A model generated the notes under the pieces. The model had not been told where the DNA came from. It was given only the letters and a program-made list of their open reading frames with translations, and ran no database searches. Shown one piece after another: positions 22,975 to 34,769 of a stretch of 64,000 nucleotides of DNA. The position numbers were made by a program, and so were the translations under genes. Position 1 is the stretch's first letter; every line of letters starts with the position of its first letter. The DNA is from Candidula unifasciata (taxonomy: Eukaryota; Mollusca; Gastropoda; Stylommatophora; Geomitridae): the NCBI GenBank assembly GCA_905116865.2, contig CAJHNH020008546.1:344501-408500 (forward strand), in the 5' to 3' direction.

Positions 22975-23065
22975 TCACTCGCTCACTCACTCGCTCACTC
23001 ACTCACTCACTCATTGACTCAATCACTCCCTCGCTCACTCACAGACTTACTTAGTTACTTACTTA
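22975..23065. repeat. CTCA/CTTA tetranucleotide tail
   Basis: (CTCA)n with CTCG variants, then (CTTA)n. It directly follows the end of the family-D SINE and is probably its tail. Confidence 0.9.
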
Positions 23066-23148
23066 CTTTCTTACTAAAGGTAGCAGACGCTCAGTGAGTT
23101 GCTTGTCTCCGAATGAGTTGATCACTTTGCCATGGGGAGCTTTTACGT

Positions 23149-23606
23149 CAGTGGTACTCATTCTTCCGAAAATGGCGACCCTTTAATAAGTTCCCCATGT
23201 TGTGGCGACCGTACATTTTTTTCCGTTGCTACTTCAAAACTTTAGTGAATGTGTGTTTTCCTATGTTCCTAGACTTGCGTGCGTTTCTCTTTTCACGTCT
23301 TTAGGTGCATTGGACATATGGGAAGAAAACCCATATATTTACAGATCAACCAGCAATAGGTGGGTAATGTGGTCAGTATTACGCCGGCCGTCTTTACTTT
23401 CCCAGGACATACATCCTGGTACCCATTTTAGGCTGGATCGACCTGCGACGCCTGTACCATGATAAAAATCCACGCAGCCAGCAGTGGGTTTCGAATGCGG
23501 TACGTTATAACAACGAGTCGGACGCGCAACGCCTAAGCCACGGACGCCCATGGTCTTAGGTGACCCCTGTAAAAGGTTCGTTTGACCCACAGGTTGAGAA
23601 CCGTTG
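23149..23606. mobile_element. SPIN-like non-autonomous hAT element, copy interrupted by a SINE
   Basis: The left half (23149-23285) has CAGTGGTACTCATTCTTCCG..GGCGACCCTTTAATAAGTTCC and CATGTTGTGGCGACC. The right half (23548-23606) has GGTCTTAGGTGACCCCTGTA and ends GGTTGAGAACCGTTG. The halves are split by the minus-strand SINE at 23288-23547. The pattern CATGTTGTGG, GGCGACCC and terminal GTTGAGAACC matches my memory of SPIN hAT elements. No good 8-bp target duplication is seen. Confidence 0.75.
23288..23547 (-). mobile_element. SINE family D, copy 2, nested in a hAT element
   Basis: Minus orientation. The head lies near 23480-23547 (reverse strand CGTGGCTTAGGCGTTGCG, then GCATTCGAAACCC) and the body contains ATTACGCCGGCCGTCTTTAC on the plus strand. 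Flanks CCTATGTTCCTAG and CCATGGTCTTAGG look like a diverged 13-bp target duplication derived from the hAT sequence. Confidence 0.8.
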
Positions 23607-23721
23607 CTTTGGATTAACACTGACCCCGGGAGAGCCATTCAAATCACGTCCACGTGGCCGTGCCAGTGGCTTTGTGCTTAAGCTGTCCATTGGCATTTAC
23701 AGTCCTTTCCAAGCCTATCAG

Positions 23722-23985
23722 TGAATCGCCGTGGCGGAGCTTCTAGACGCTCGCTGCGGATTGGAAGGTCATGGGTTCGCTCCCTGACAGAGACGGAATT
23801 TTTTCGAGCCAATCCCAGCCTCGAGTGGGTACCGGATTCACTCCCAGGAAGTAACGGCGGCCCGAGTGATGCTGACCATATCACCCATATTGTGCCGATC
23901 GGTCTCTAAAATATATTCTAGCCCTATATGCCCTATACACCTAAATGCGTGGAAAAAGGGTCCTTTACTTTACTTTTTTACTTTA
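23722..23985 (+). mobile_element. SINE family D, copy 3 (near full length)
   Basis: tRNA-like head: GTGGCGGAGCTTCTAGACGC, then GGTCATGGGTTCGCTCCC as a B box. Body: CGAGTGGGTACCGGATTCAC and CATATTGTGCCGATCGGTCT. End: TATATGCCCTATACACCTAA and GGAAAAAGGGTCCTTTACTT. It is the best copy for defining the family. Confidence 0.85.
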
Positions 23986-24034
23986 CAAGCCGTTCACTAC
24001 TGCCACAAATTTGAGTCGTTAATTAAAGGTGGAG

Positions 24035-24305
24035 AGTCTTTGTGGTTTGGGCGTCTAGACGCTCGCCTGTGGATCGGAAGGTCGTGGGTTCGGATTCTGA
24101 TGTAACCGGGCTTTCTTCAAAAATGACCATGGCTTCCAGGTCTATCAAGTCGTGAGTGGGTACCAGCTGCAGTCCTGGGAAGTAAAGGCGGCCAACGTGA
24201 TGTTATCCACATCACTCACCATGTGCCGATTGGTCAGTAAGATGTAGGTCCAACCCTGTATGCCTAGTACACCTGAAGACCTGAGAAATGGTTCTTTATT
24301 TTTAG
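24035..24305 (+). mobile_element. SINE family D, copy 4
   Basis: Head GTCTAGACGCTCGCCTGTGG and GGTCGTGGGTTCGGATTCTG; body GTGAGTGGGTACCAG and ATGTGCCGATTGGTCAGTAA; tail GAGAAATGGTTCTTTATTTT. Same orientation as copy 3, about 310 bases downstream. Confidence 0.85.
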
Positions 24306-24349
24306 CTTTCAATTACATATTCCTGGCCACATTTGTTTTTGTTTGTTGT

Positions 24350-24597
24350 TGTTAAAGTTAGCTGCGTATCCTTTACAGGACGTTACAACCCCAACAGCCC
24401 CTGGCTATTGTTAGGGGCTGTTGTGTGGTTTTTCTAGGCAAATTTACGTCCAGTAGTTTGCCATTGCTGCTGGACGGTCGGCTTTCTTGATACCACAGTC
24501 GAAACCAACGCAAGGCGCATGGCCTGCAGCTGGGATCGAACCCAGCACACCGGCATTACGAAGCGTTCGCATCGACTTAGCCACAGAGCCGACGCAT
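24350..24597 (-). mobile_element. tRNA-derived SINE, family E, copy 1 (near full length)
   Basis: The minus strand begins at about 24597 with CGGCTCTGTGGCTAAGTCGA (A box) and then GGGTTCGATCCCAGCTGCAG (perfect B box). The body contains AACTACTGGACGTAAATTTG and ends AAGGATACGCAGCTAAC. Other copies lie at 35419, 36003, 49697, 50950 and 62143. Confidence 0.9.
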
Positions 24598-24664
24598 TTT
24601 TTGAAGTTATATTTAATTTCACTAGACTATGTTTAGGCTGAGTATTTTGCCATTCCTGCTAAAC

Positions 24665-24841
24665 CAGTGGTTCCAACGTTTCGATACCGCGACCCTTTAA
24701 TACACATCCCTCATGTTGTGGCGACCCCCAAACAGTTATTTGCCTTTATAACTCCAATAAATATATTGTTTTAGGCGACCCCTGTGAAAGTTTCGTTCAA
24801 ACCACACGAAAGGGCCACGACAGGCAGGTTGTGAACCGCTG
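24665..24841. mobile_element. SPIN-like non-autonomous hAT element (177 bp)
   Basis: Begins CAGTGGTTCCAACG and ends GTTGTGAACCGCTG (imperfect inverted termini). Internal landmarks are CCGCGACCCTTTAATACA, CATGTTGTGGCGACCCCC, CTCCAATAAATATATT and TTTTAGGCGACCCCTGTGAA. Flanks TGCTAAAC (24657-24664) and TACTAAAA (24842-24849) agree at six of eight positions, as expected for an old hAT 8-bp target duplication. It has no coding capacity, so it would need a transposase in trans. Confidence 0.85.
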
Positions 24842-24844
24842 TAC

Positions 24845-24985
24845 TAAAAGGTCGGCTCTCGATACCATTATGGGAGCCAAAACAAGGCGGTCTGCTGCCA
24901 AATCGCCTGCACCTGGGTTTCAAACCGACACCTCAGTATCACGAAGTGAGTTCGCAACTCCTAAGTCACAGAAACCGACCTAGCT
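24845..24985 (-). mobile_element. family-E-like tRNA head fragment
   Basis: The reverse strand has GGTCGGTTTCTGTGACTTAG and later CGGTTTGAAACCCAGGTGC, similar to the head of family E but diverged. Confidence 0.6.
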
Positions 24986-25065
24986 ATGTATATACTTTTT
25001 CACAGCTTTTTTCGTATTGTTAGTAAAAAAAAAAAAAAGGAGCGGTATATTCTTCTTCTTCTTCT

Positions 25066-25352
25066 TCGCGTTCACCAGCTGTAAACTCTGGTGTAAAGTT
25101 CTGGTTGTTCGTCCACTTCTGGACTGCAGTCCTGTTCCAGAACCTGAGTGTTGCGTGTGCATCAGTTTTACAGATCTGATTCAATTGAATGCAGACTGCT
25201 GGTTCCTTGCCTCTCAGGCAGATGCACTCCGACTTCAAAGGAAGCTCCCCAGTTAGTCGACTCTTACGACATGCTTTTGGGGAGGCAGTGGGTCTATTCT
25301 TGTTTTCCCCACAATAGGGCCCCGGAACCCACACGGGGGAGCGGTATATTCA
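25066..25352 (+). repeat. repeat family C, copy 1 (near full length)
   Basis: Landmarks: TTCACCAGCTGTAAACTCTG, GTTCGTCCACTTCTGGACTG, CCTGAGTGTTGCGTGTGCAT, TTTTACAGATCTG, GACTGCTGGTTCCTTGCCTC, TCAGGCAGATGCACTCCGAC, AAAGGAAGCTCCCCAGTTAG and the end ACCCACACGGGGGA. Other copies: 45865, 50464, 58868, 35538 (+) and 34845, 49298 (-). No pol III boxes recognised. Confidence 0.9.
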
Positions 25353-25379
25353 AAACGTAACCCCTTTTTTATTAGCGGA

Positions 25380-25765
25380 ACAGCGCATAAATGCATTTGA
25401 ATATAAATGTTACAGACAGGTTCTAAGAATATCTTGGGTAAAGAAAAGAACAAATGCATCCATACTTCAAGAGCTGAATATTGAAGAGGGTTGGCTAGTA
25501 AAGACAATAAAACAAAGAAAATTGAAATATTTTGGTCACTTGAAACGTCATGGAGGTCTAGAGAGAACAATAATGGAGGGGTATATGCCTGGGAAGAGAG
25601 GAAGAGGAAGGCCAAGGAGAAGATGGGTGCAGGATGTGGCAGATGATCTCCAGATGGGTGTATCAGACGCAGGACATCTTGCTCATGATAGGAAGGTTTT
25701 CCGGAGGGTTGTTATGGCAGCGAGGTTCCGCGAGGGACATGCTACTGAATGAATGAATGAACCCC
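25380..25765 (+). pseudogene. LINE ORF2 C-terminus, open to its stop, with (GAAT)n tail
   Basis: One frame is open from about 25385 to the stop near 25750: it contains YRQVLRISWVKKRTNASIL, LKYFGHLKRHGGLERTIMEG, YMPGKRGRGRPRRRWVQDVA and RKVFRRVVMAARFREGHATE. This is the post-RT tail of an RTE/CR1-like LINE. The stop codon overlaps a short GAATGAATGAATGAA tail. It is the best-preserved member of the family also seen at 10462, 15363 and 22495. Confidence 0.9.
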
Positions 25766-25859
25766 TTTTTACATAGTTTGTTTTTATCTTTACGTTTTGT
25801 TTAAGTAATGTAGTTTTTGTATGTATTATTCTTCATTATCCACTGCTGTAGCTGGAATT

Positions 25860-26275
25860 GTGTCTGCTGCTGCTCCTAGTAATACTATTACTACTACTAA
25901 TGCCATTACTTCTGCTGCTGCTACTATTACTATTACTACTACTAATACCACTGCTGCTACTGCTACTACTAATACTATTACTACTACTAATACCACTGCT
26001 GCTACTGCTACTACTACTACTATTACTACTACTAATACCACTGCTGCTACTGCTACTACTAATACTACTACTACTACTAATACCACTGCTGCTACTGCTA
26101 CTACTAATACTATTACTACTACTAATACCACTGCTGCTACTGCTGCTGTTGATACTGCTACTAGTACTACTACTAGTTGTATTACTATTACTGCTACTGC
26201 TACTGCTGTTACTACTAACACTACTGCTGCTGCTACTACTTCTGCTGCTGCTCCTTCGCCTCATCTCACTCCTCT
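25860..26275. repeat. CTG/CTA triplet array with about 45-69 bp higher-order units
   Basis: Modules such as ACTACTAATACCACTGCTGC and TACTGCTACTACTAATACT recur five or six times. All six frames are open over long stretches because of the triplet period. Confidence 0.95.
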
Positions 26276-26289
26276 CCCCCGTTCTTAAC

Positions 26290-26690
26290 CCTTTTCTTCT
26301 CCTTCCTCTTCCTCTACTGTCATCTAAAATTAATTATAATAAAATATGTGCACTTTATGTCAGTATTCAATTGTCTCAGCTTGTTTAAGACCTAAACTAG
26401 TGTTGCCTGTTTGGTTTTCGCGTTACCTGGCTATTTCCAGTACACAAATCCCAACCCTTTACAGATTCTTTATTGTTTGATTGTTAAACTAACGAACTCA
26501 ATTAAGCTGACATACCCAGTTACACAGCACATACCTTCTAGAGGAATCGATACTTGAACAGGGTTGGGAAAGTGTATCGTGACAGAAAAACTGTCAAAAT
26601 CTGAAGGTTATTTTACTTAATAAGCGACATTCGGGAAGCAGAAAAAAAAATGGACGAATGAAGAATTGTAGGATCAAATTAAGGATTTCG
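26290..26690. other. no recognisable gene
   Basis: Ordinary AT-rich sequence with no repeat family recognised. Confidence 0.4.
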
Positions 26691-26699
26691 AAATAAAAT

Positions 26700-26905
26700 T
26701 GTGCTGATCTGTTTTGGGAGTGGCTGTGAATAAAACCAGAAGAGATCGATTAAGAAGCGAATTGATCACAAGAACTGTTGGAACAACACCCTTCGTCAAA
26801 TTTATGGAGATTACAAATAATGCAATGGTTTGGCCATCTAATGAGAATCTAATTAGAAACAAAGCTGCCATGCTCAACACAAAGTGTCTTAAAAAGTGCT
26901 GGTAC
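26700..26905 (+). pseudogene. LINE ORF2 C-terminal fragment (different family)
   Basis: The frame from 26714 reads NKTRRDRLRSELITRTVGTT, then PFVKFMEITNNAMVW and RNKAAMLNTKC. It matches the common LINE block (..RTRRDRIRNE.IR..+G..P+...+E...++WFGHL.R). The expected WFGHL is degraded to VWPSN. Confidence 0.75.
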
Positions 26906-27529
26906 GTGCCTCAAAATGACTATTACAGAAGCGCTCCAAAAAAAAAAAAAAAAAACATTCCAGAAAAAGGTGCCCCTTTATTGCGTACTTCTGATGCTCG
27001 TTCACGCTTCCATTTTTTTTTTTTTTAAATCATTCTTTGACATTTATCAAATGGCACATGCACTTTCTGTAGCAACAGAAACATTCAATTTCCGTGTCAA
27101 CATATATCATTCGAGGGTGCTTGTTCATTTGATCTAGAGAGCGCAAATATGAGTGGGGTGGGTGGGGGGGGGGGGGTGTAATTGGTAATTGTGTCAGGGT
27201 AAATGTTTCGTTGGAAGCCTGAAAAGGTGCCTGCCTCTGGTAAAATTTTCGTGTAAAAATAGCATGAGAATAGTTGCCCCGTGAGCAGCTCACTTCAGTT
27301 TATTTTAATTGATTTGAATTGCGTCATGTTAACGTTTTCCTTATAGAAGTGTATTCTTTCTTCTCATTGGTTTAATCTTCTATCTGTCCTTGTTTCTCTT
27401 CTCTTGTTCCTTCCTGCCATTCTGCTGCTCTTTTCCACTTGGTCTATCCATTTTTTTTTCAAAATCTCTTCAACGCCGCTGTCTCTTGATCTCGCTTTCG
27501 CCCCTTATGATCCTCTTTCACACACGCAC

Positions 27530-27534
27530 ACTCG

Positions 27535-27576
<42 letters not shown>

Positions 27577-28441
27577 TTCTTTCTAACCTCCAGTCTTTAT
27601 CGTCCACCGTCGCACTCTCACACTCCTTATCTATTTTCTTCCTCTGCAAGAGTGTTCTCTCTCATTGTTTCTCTGTCGCTCTTTTTATCCCACCACAACA
27701 CTTCTTTTTTGTGCTATCTCTCTCATTATTTCTCTGTCGCTCTCTTTGTCCCACCCCACACCTCTTTTTCCAGCTATCTCTCTCATTATTTCTCTGTCGC
27801 TCTCTTTGTCCCACCCCACACCTCTTTTTCCAGCCATCTCTCTCATTGTTTCTCTGTCGCTCTCTTTGTATAACGCCCACACCTCTTTTTCCTGCTATCT
27901 CTCTCATTGTTTCTCCGTCGTTCTCTTTGTCCCACCACCACACCTCTTTTTCCTGCTATCTCTCTCTCTCTCTTTCTCTCTCTCATTGTTTCTCCGTCGT
28001 TCTCTTTGTCCCACCACAACACCTCTTTTTCCTGCTATCTCTCTCTCTCTCTCTCTCTTATCGTTTCTCTGTCGTTCTCTTTGTCGCACCACAACACCTT
28101 TTTTTCTAGCTACCTCTCTCTCTCTCTCATTGTTTCTCTGTCGCTCTCTTTGTCCCACCACCACACCTATTTTTCCTGCTATCTCTATCATTGTTTCTCT
28201 GTCGTTCTCTTTGTCCCACAACCACACCTCTTTTTCCTACTCTCTCTCTCTCTCTATCATTTTTTCTCTGTCGTTCTATTTGTCCCACAACCACACCTCT
28301 TTTTCCTACTCTCTCTCTCTCTCTCTATCATTGTTTCTCTGTCGTTCTCTTTGTCCCACAACCACACCTCTTTTTCCTACTCTCTCTCTCTATCATTGTT
28401 TCTCTGTCGTTCTCTTTGTCCCACAACCACACCTCTTTTTC

Positions 28442-28493
<52 letters not shown>

Positions 28494-28957
28494 ATTGTTT
28501 CTCTGTCGTTCTCTTTGTCCCACAATCACACCTCTTTTTCCTACTCTCTCTCTCTCTCTCTATCATTGTTTCTCTGTCGTTCTCTTTGTCCCACAACCAC
28601 ACCTCTTTTTCCTACTCTCTCTCTCTCTCTCTATCATTGTTTCTCTGTCGTTCTCTTTGTCCCACAACCACACCTCTTTTTCCTACTCTCTCTCTCTCTC
28701 TCTATCATTGTTTCTCTGTCGTTCTCTTTGTCCCACAACCACACCTCTCTTTCCTGATATCTCTCTCACTGTTTCTCTGACGCTTTCTTTGCCCCACCAC
28801 CACATCTCTATTTTTCGTGCTGTCTCTCTCGCTGTTTATTTGTCGCTCTCTGTTTCCCACCACTACACCTTTTTTCCTGTTCTTTTTCTCTCAGACTTTC
28901 TGTGTTTCTGTGTCGCTGTCTCTGTGCCACAACCGCACCCCTCTCTCACACTGTGTC

Positions 28958-29009
<52 letters not shown>

Positions 29010-29627
29010 CCACCATCACACCTCTCTGTTATTCTTTCTCTCACACTGTGTCTCGGTCTCTCTCTCTCTCTCTGTCCCACCATCACACCTCTCTGTTATT
29101 CTTTCTCTCACACTGTGTCTCGGTCTCTCTCTCTCTCTCTCTCTCTGTCCCACCATCACACCTCTCTGTTATTCTTTCTCTCACACTGTGTCTCGGTCTC
29201 TCTCTCTCTCTGTCCCACCATCACACCTCTCTGTTATTCTTTCTCTCACACTGTGTCTCGGTCTCTCTCTCTCTCTGTCCCACCATCACACCTCTCTGTT
29301 ATTCTTTCTCTCACACTGTGTCTCGGTCTCTCTCTCTCTCTCTCTGTCCCACCATCACACCTCTCTGTTATTCTTTCTCTCACACTGTGTCTCGGTCTCT
29401 CTCTCTCTCTCTCTCTGTCCCACCATCACACCTCTCTGTTATTCTTTCTCTCACACTGTGTCTCGGTCTCTCTCTCTCTCTCTCTCTCTGTCCCACCATC
29501 ACACCTCTCTGTTATTCTTTCTCTCACACTGTGTCTCAGGCTTTCTTTCTCTCTGCTCTCTCTGTGTCCCATCACACCTCTCTGTTATGCTTTTTCTCAC
29601 ACTGTGTCTCAGGCTTTCTCTCTCTCT

Positions 29628-29671
<44 letters not shown>

Positions 29672-30610
29672 CCAACACCACAATCTCGTTCGTACTTTCT
29701 CTCACACTATGTCTCGGTCGCTCTCTCTGTCTCTCTCTCTATTTCCTTCTCTGTGCCACCATCACACCTCTCTTTCGTGCCTTCTCGTCATCGCACTTTT
29801 TCTGTTTCACAAATTCTCTCTGTTTCTGTGTATCTCTGTTTCTGTATATCTCTGTTTCTATGTATATCTGTATCTCTGTTTCTGTGTGTCTCTGTTTCTA
29901 TGTATCTCTGTTTCTGTATCTCTGTTTCTATGTATCTCTGTTTCTATGTATCTCTGTTTCTATTTATCTCTGTTTGTATGTATCTGTTTCTATATATCTC
30001 TGTTTCTATGTATCTCTGTTTCTGTGTATCTCTGTTTATATGTATCTCTGTTTCTATTTATCTGTGTTTCTATGTATCTCTCTCGAAAATTTCTTTAGCT
30101 TTCGCTCACCATTAATTCTTCTGGCTTCATCTTATCTGATGTGTTTATCCTTTCTTTTTCTCTCATTCCATTCTCTCTTCATTTCGCTGTCACTATCTCA
30201 AGTTGTAGCAGTTATGCTTCCACGCCACCTCCATTCTCGTTTCTTTCGCGCACTCTCAAACATCTCTGTTTATTGTTCTTGAGCTCTGCCCGGATCGTTC
30301 TCTTTCTGCCTGTCTTATGTTTTCTCGTTCTTGCTTTCTTTCTCTTTCATTGCCGTTATTTAAATAACTTCCTCTAACCGAGAATGTTTGTGTGTCTGTC
30401 CCTGTGTTTGTTGTCTGTCTCTCGTCCTCCCCATCTTTTTCTGCCTCACACACACGCGCGCGCGCGCGCACATTTATACACACAAGTATGATCACACGCG
30501 CAGAGCGAACAGCAATAATGCTGGCTTTTCAATCACGTTTGAAGAAATGGCAAAACAAACAATCTGTATCTCTGTCTGTCTGTCTGTCTGCCTGCCTGCC
30601 TGCCTGCCTG

Positions 30611-30676
<66 letters not shown>

Positions 30677-31420
30677 TCCCTCTTTATGTTTCTCGCTCTC
30701 TGATTCCATCTTTGTGTTCTCTCTCTCTGTTTCTCTGTCTCTCTGCCTCTCTCTCTTTGTTTCTCTCTCTGCTTCTCTCTCTGTCTCTCTCTGTTTCTCT
30801 GCCCGTCTGTCTCTCTGTTTCTCTCTTTCTCTGTTTCTCTATGTTTCTCTCTCTCTGTTTCTCTCTCTGTTTCTCTCTCTGTTCCTCTCTCTGCTTCTCT
30901 CTCTGTCTCTCTCTCTCTGCTTCTCTCTCTGTCTCTCTCTGTTTCTCTGCCCGTCTGTCTCTCTGTTTCTCTCTGTTTCTTTCTCTCTGTTTCTCTCTCT
31001 CTGTTCCTCTCTCTGCTTCTCTCTCTGTCTCTCTCTGTTTCTCTCTCTCTCTCTGCTTCTCTCTCTCTGCTTCTCTCTCTCTGCTTCTCTTTCTGTGCTT
31101 CTCTCTCTCTCCGTTTCTCTGTCTCTCTGTCTCTCTCTGTTTCTCTCTCTGCTTCTCTCTCTGCTTCTCTCTCTGCTTCTCTCTCTGCTTCTCTCTCTCT
31201 CTCTCTCTGCTTCTCTTTCTGTGCTTCTCTCTCTCTCTGTTTCTCTGTCTCTGTTTCTCTGTCTCTGTTTCTCTCTCTCTCTCTGCTTCTATCTCTCTGT
31301 TCTCTCTTTTTGTGTGTGACTCTGTTTCAGTCTGTGCACCTTTCATTATTCCTCTCTGTCTTCCTCTCTCTCTCTCTCTGTTCTCCCTCTCTCTCCTTCT
31401 CTAGTTTACTATATTTGTTC
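27530..31420. repeat. 3.9-kb polypyrimidine satellite-like tract
   Basis: Plus strand almost all C and T. Sub-blocks: 27650-28780, about 60-bp units with TCGTTCTCTTTGTCCCAC and ACACCTCTTTTTCCTA; 28930-29560, about 60-bp units with CCACCATCACACCTCTCTGT and CTCACACTGTGTCTCGGTCT; 29815-30080, CTCTGTTTCTATGTAT units; 30560-31390, TCTCTGTTT / CTCTGCTT units. Variable (TC)n links the units. Open frames of up to 791 residues have no domain and run in several frames at once, so they are artefacts. Spacers near 30090-30560 are ordinary DNA. Confidence 0.95.
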
Positions 31421-31429
31421 AATATCTTC

Positions 31430-31800
31430 ACCACGCAGGCATTCTCTGACATCCATGTATCACATGCATTATGCACTTTCCGTATATCCCCATAGCCAGT
31501 CCTCTGTCTTATTTCCATCATTCATCGTCTCTGTTTTTGTGCACTTGTGATAGGGCCACACATTGTGTAAATCAAATATTCAATTTTATGTTATTTGCGC
31601 CTGTCACTCATTGATAACTTTTAAATCAAATTAAAGTTTTGATTGCAGCAGAAAATGGACATTTAAAATGGGCTCCCCAAAATATGCTAGCACCACGCGT
31701 GGACCAAATGAATACAAAACAATTTATTTTTTTAAAGAAAGGGGGAGGGGGGGGGAGGGATTGGACTATTGAACACGGACTCATAATTTATCAACAATGT
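31430..31800. other. no recognisable gene
   Basis: Unremarkable spacer with a G-run at 31741-31758. Confidence 0.4.
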
Positions 31801-31814
31801 TGTCCCGATATAGC

Positions 31815-32310
<496 letters not shown>

Positions 32311-32344
32311 ATATAAATAATTTGTCTGGCTATCCGTCCGTCCA

Positions 32345-33120
32345 TGTGTCTGTCTGTCTTGATGAGCTTTTTTTCCCCTTCCTGTCGAGCTCTTCTATTA
32401 TGGACATCCCTGGTGTGGGCGCGCACCCTCCCCAAGTGCGTATATGCGCGTGAGCGCGCGAGTGTGTGTTTAATAATGTTCCCTCTCTCACATATTCTCT
32501 GGGGCTCTCTATTTCAAACGCCTCTTCATCTCTAATGGGACATTCATCTCATGTGCCAGGAAATCAGTTCGCCTTCTCGCGAACAGCCAAATAAAAATAA
32601 AAAAAATAAAACACAAATTGTATTTTTAACTCTTTGCATATTTCAGACTGGCACACAGAATACATCAAGTTGACATTTCCCCAGGGCTATCACCCTGGAC
32701 AAACACATAAAGACGAATGGTGCATTTCCTTGTAGGATCATTTTCTTGGTCATTTCATAATTCCAGACATTTTCTTTGGCAGTAATAAGGTGTCTGCTTG
32801 CCTTCCTTCCTGGTTTCATACAGTAGTTCCTATTTTTTTTTTTTTTAATCTGCTTCATTACAGCTTGGATGGTATCTGTTACAACTGTGTCTGTTTGTGG
32901 ATGGTTCGGGAGAGGGGGGGGGGGGGGGGGGAAGGGCCGATAGAGAGATTGAAAGGCAGGCAGACTTACTGACATGTATACAGAGAGAAAGTCATTGACC
33001 GAAGTTCCAAAATCATTGTCTTCCAGTCAGTATAGAAGATTTGCTGTTTTCAGTTTTTGCTTCTGACGATAGTCGTCTGTGGCATTTTCCTCCATATGTA
33101 GGCTGAAAGGATATATTTTC
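32345..33120. other. no recognisable gene
   Basis: No domain in either strand; T-run at 32829 and G-run at 32914. Confidence 0.4.
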
Positions 33121-33122
33121 GT

Positions 33123-33515
33123 CGCCTAGCTACTGAGCTGAGTGCATGGCGCGACACTGTGAGTTACGAATTTTGTTTGCCTTTGTTTTTCGACTGTGGC
33201 CAACGGGATTTGTGGTGTGTGAACTATAGATTCAGAAAATAGTAAATGACTTGTTGCCACAGAATTACCTGGTGTTGCCTTGTATGATTTATCGCGCATG
33301 TGAATACTGCCTTTTGTAACTGCTGCAGGCGTCGATGATGAACTGCATTTCTTGAGTCGGACTGTCTGAGCACTTTTGACGGCTGCCTAATGCATTTAAT
33401 GCGTTTATATATTATTAGATGTGCTGAGACTGCAGTGTGTGTCTGTGTTTTCGAAAGAGACACAGATGGACTTTCTGTGTGGTCTTCTTTGCCACAGGAA
33501 CGGAGCAGTTTTGGA
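33123..33515 (+). repeat. unclassified repeat family I, copy 2
   Basis: Colinear with the reverse complement of 11570-11967. See the shared pieces listed for that copy. Confidence 0.7.
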
Positions 33516-34302
33516 GTTGATGTTATTTGCTATTACCTCCAATATCGCTGCAGACGGGTAGCTGCTCTGTTCTTTTGCCAGTGGAAACCACACTAAATGG
33601 CCTTCACTGTTCAACTTGAAAACTAGATTTTGTATGTGTTTTTTAGTGTCAGTACCAGGAACATTTTTAAGCGTGAACACGCAAGTAAAAATGCATAAAT
33701 CTTCTGTCGGATGCGCTTACACTAAACATTTCACATGAAATCCACAGCTGAGAGTGTCGCAGCAGTCACTCACCACAGTAGATGGGGGGTTGGGGCGGGG
33801 TGGGGCCTTTAGACTGCATGTCCAGCAATGGAGAATTTAAATCAGCAAAAAACTAGATAGAAACAAATAACTTTTCAAAGCGTCAACGGTCAGTCGGCAA
33901 ATGCAGTTTTGACGGAAGTCGACCGTCGACACAAGAGAGTTGTTCTGAAAGACAGACAGATACGCTGTGTGGCCGACAGATAGGTATTCTGGAAGACAGA
34001 CACACACCAATGCTGAAAGGCAGACATAACTACTGGAAGGCAGACATGTCATCCAACGTGTACTTTAAGTAATAATTTATTTTTTTTAAATAACCTGGCA
34101 AGCTCGTGTAAAAAATACAACAGGCCAGAGTGAATTCATTCAAGTAACAACTGGTACAAAGTGGATTAGTGTCACAAATGAATGGACTACAATGTCCTGA
34201 AACCCATAAACGCGTGGCGAAATACTTGGTGCTTAGCGAGTGAGTTTAGTTGATGAAGTACATTCTAGCAGACATATTTAATCTGTAAATTGTATGTTGC
34301 AG
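33516..34302. other. no recognisable gene; end of an upstream intron
   Basis: No coding similarity. The last bases (TAAATTGTATGTTGCAG) form the acceptor of the exon at 34303. Confidence 0.45.
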
Positions 34303-34431
34303 ATCCGATCTACATCCGGACCATGCCTGTGGTTCTGAAGCTACAGTGGATCCTGTTCAACATCAGCTGCAACTCGGCCCTCGTAGTGACCACTGGCTAC
34401 TGGGCTTTTATAGCTTTCGTGTCCAACACAC
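34303..34431 (+). CDS. rolling-stone-like membrane protein, internal exon
   Basis: Exon of 129 bases flanked by acceptor TGTATGTTGCAG and donor GTGAGT. It encodes PIYIRTMPVVLKLQWILFN and then ISCNSALVVTTGYWAFIAF, a hydrophobic segment with the K-x-x-W-x-x-(F/Y)-N..A-L-V-V-T-x-x-Y-W pattern of the rolling stone family. Proteins of this family are multi-pass plasma-membrane proteins; the Drosophila member acts in myoblast fusion. Both ends are phase 1, and the last base joins the next exon to make a Pro codon. The exon before it was not found in the window, so the first codon is incomplete. Confidence 0.82.
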
Positions 34432-34619
34432 GTGAGTTTGGTCGTCGTATCTTTCCTAGCTTAAAGATTTCAATTCCATGAAGATTGTTTGTAGTAGATA
34501 CCCAGAGAAGTGTTCTTTTTCTGTTTCATCATCATCTTCATCGTCATCATCTTCTACTTCTTCTTTATTTTCTATTTTCTATTTTTCTTGTTGACTTCAT
34601 CTCTGCAGCTGGTACATTC

Positions 34620-34738
34620 ACATACACACACACACGCACGCGCACACACACATACATACACACATATAAAACCCTGAAACCCGCATACACACACATACAC
34701 ACACACATGAAACCCTGAAATCAACACACACACACACA

Positions 34739-34769
<31 letters not shown>

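Noticed and set aside
25821..26388. Thr/Ala, Leu and Ser homopolymer-like proteins
   Set aside because: Triplet repeat in all frames; no start context or domain.
27390..30282. Open frames of 239 to 791 residues on the plus strand
   Set aside because: All are Ser/Leu-rich translations of the polypyrimidine tract, open in two or three frames at once with no domain.
33390..33680. Overlapping frames of 68 and 91 residues as upstream exons of the rolling-stone-like gene
   Set aside because: They lie in repeat family I and lack hydrophobic segments or suitable splice phase.
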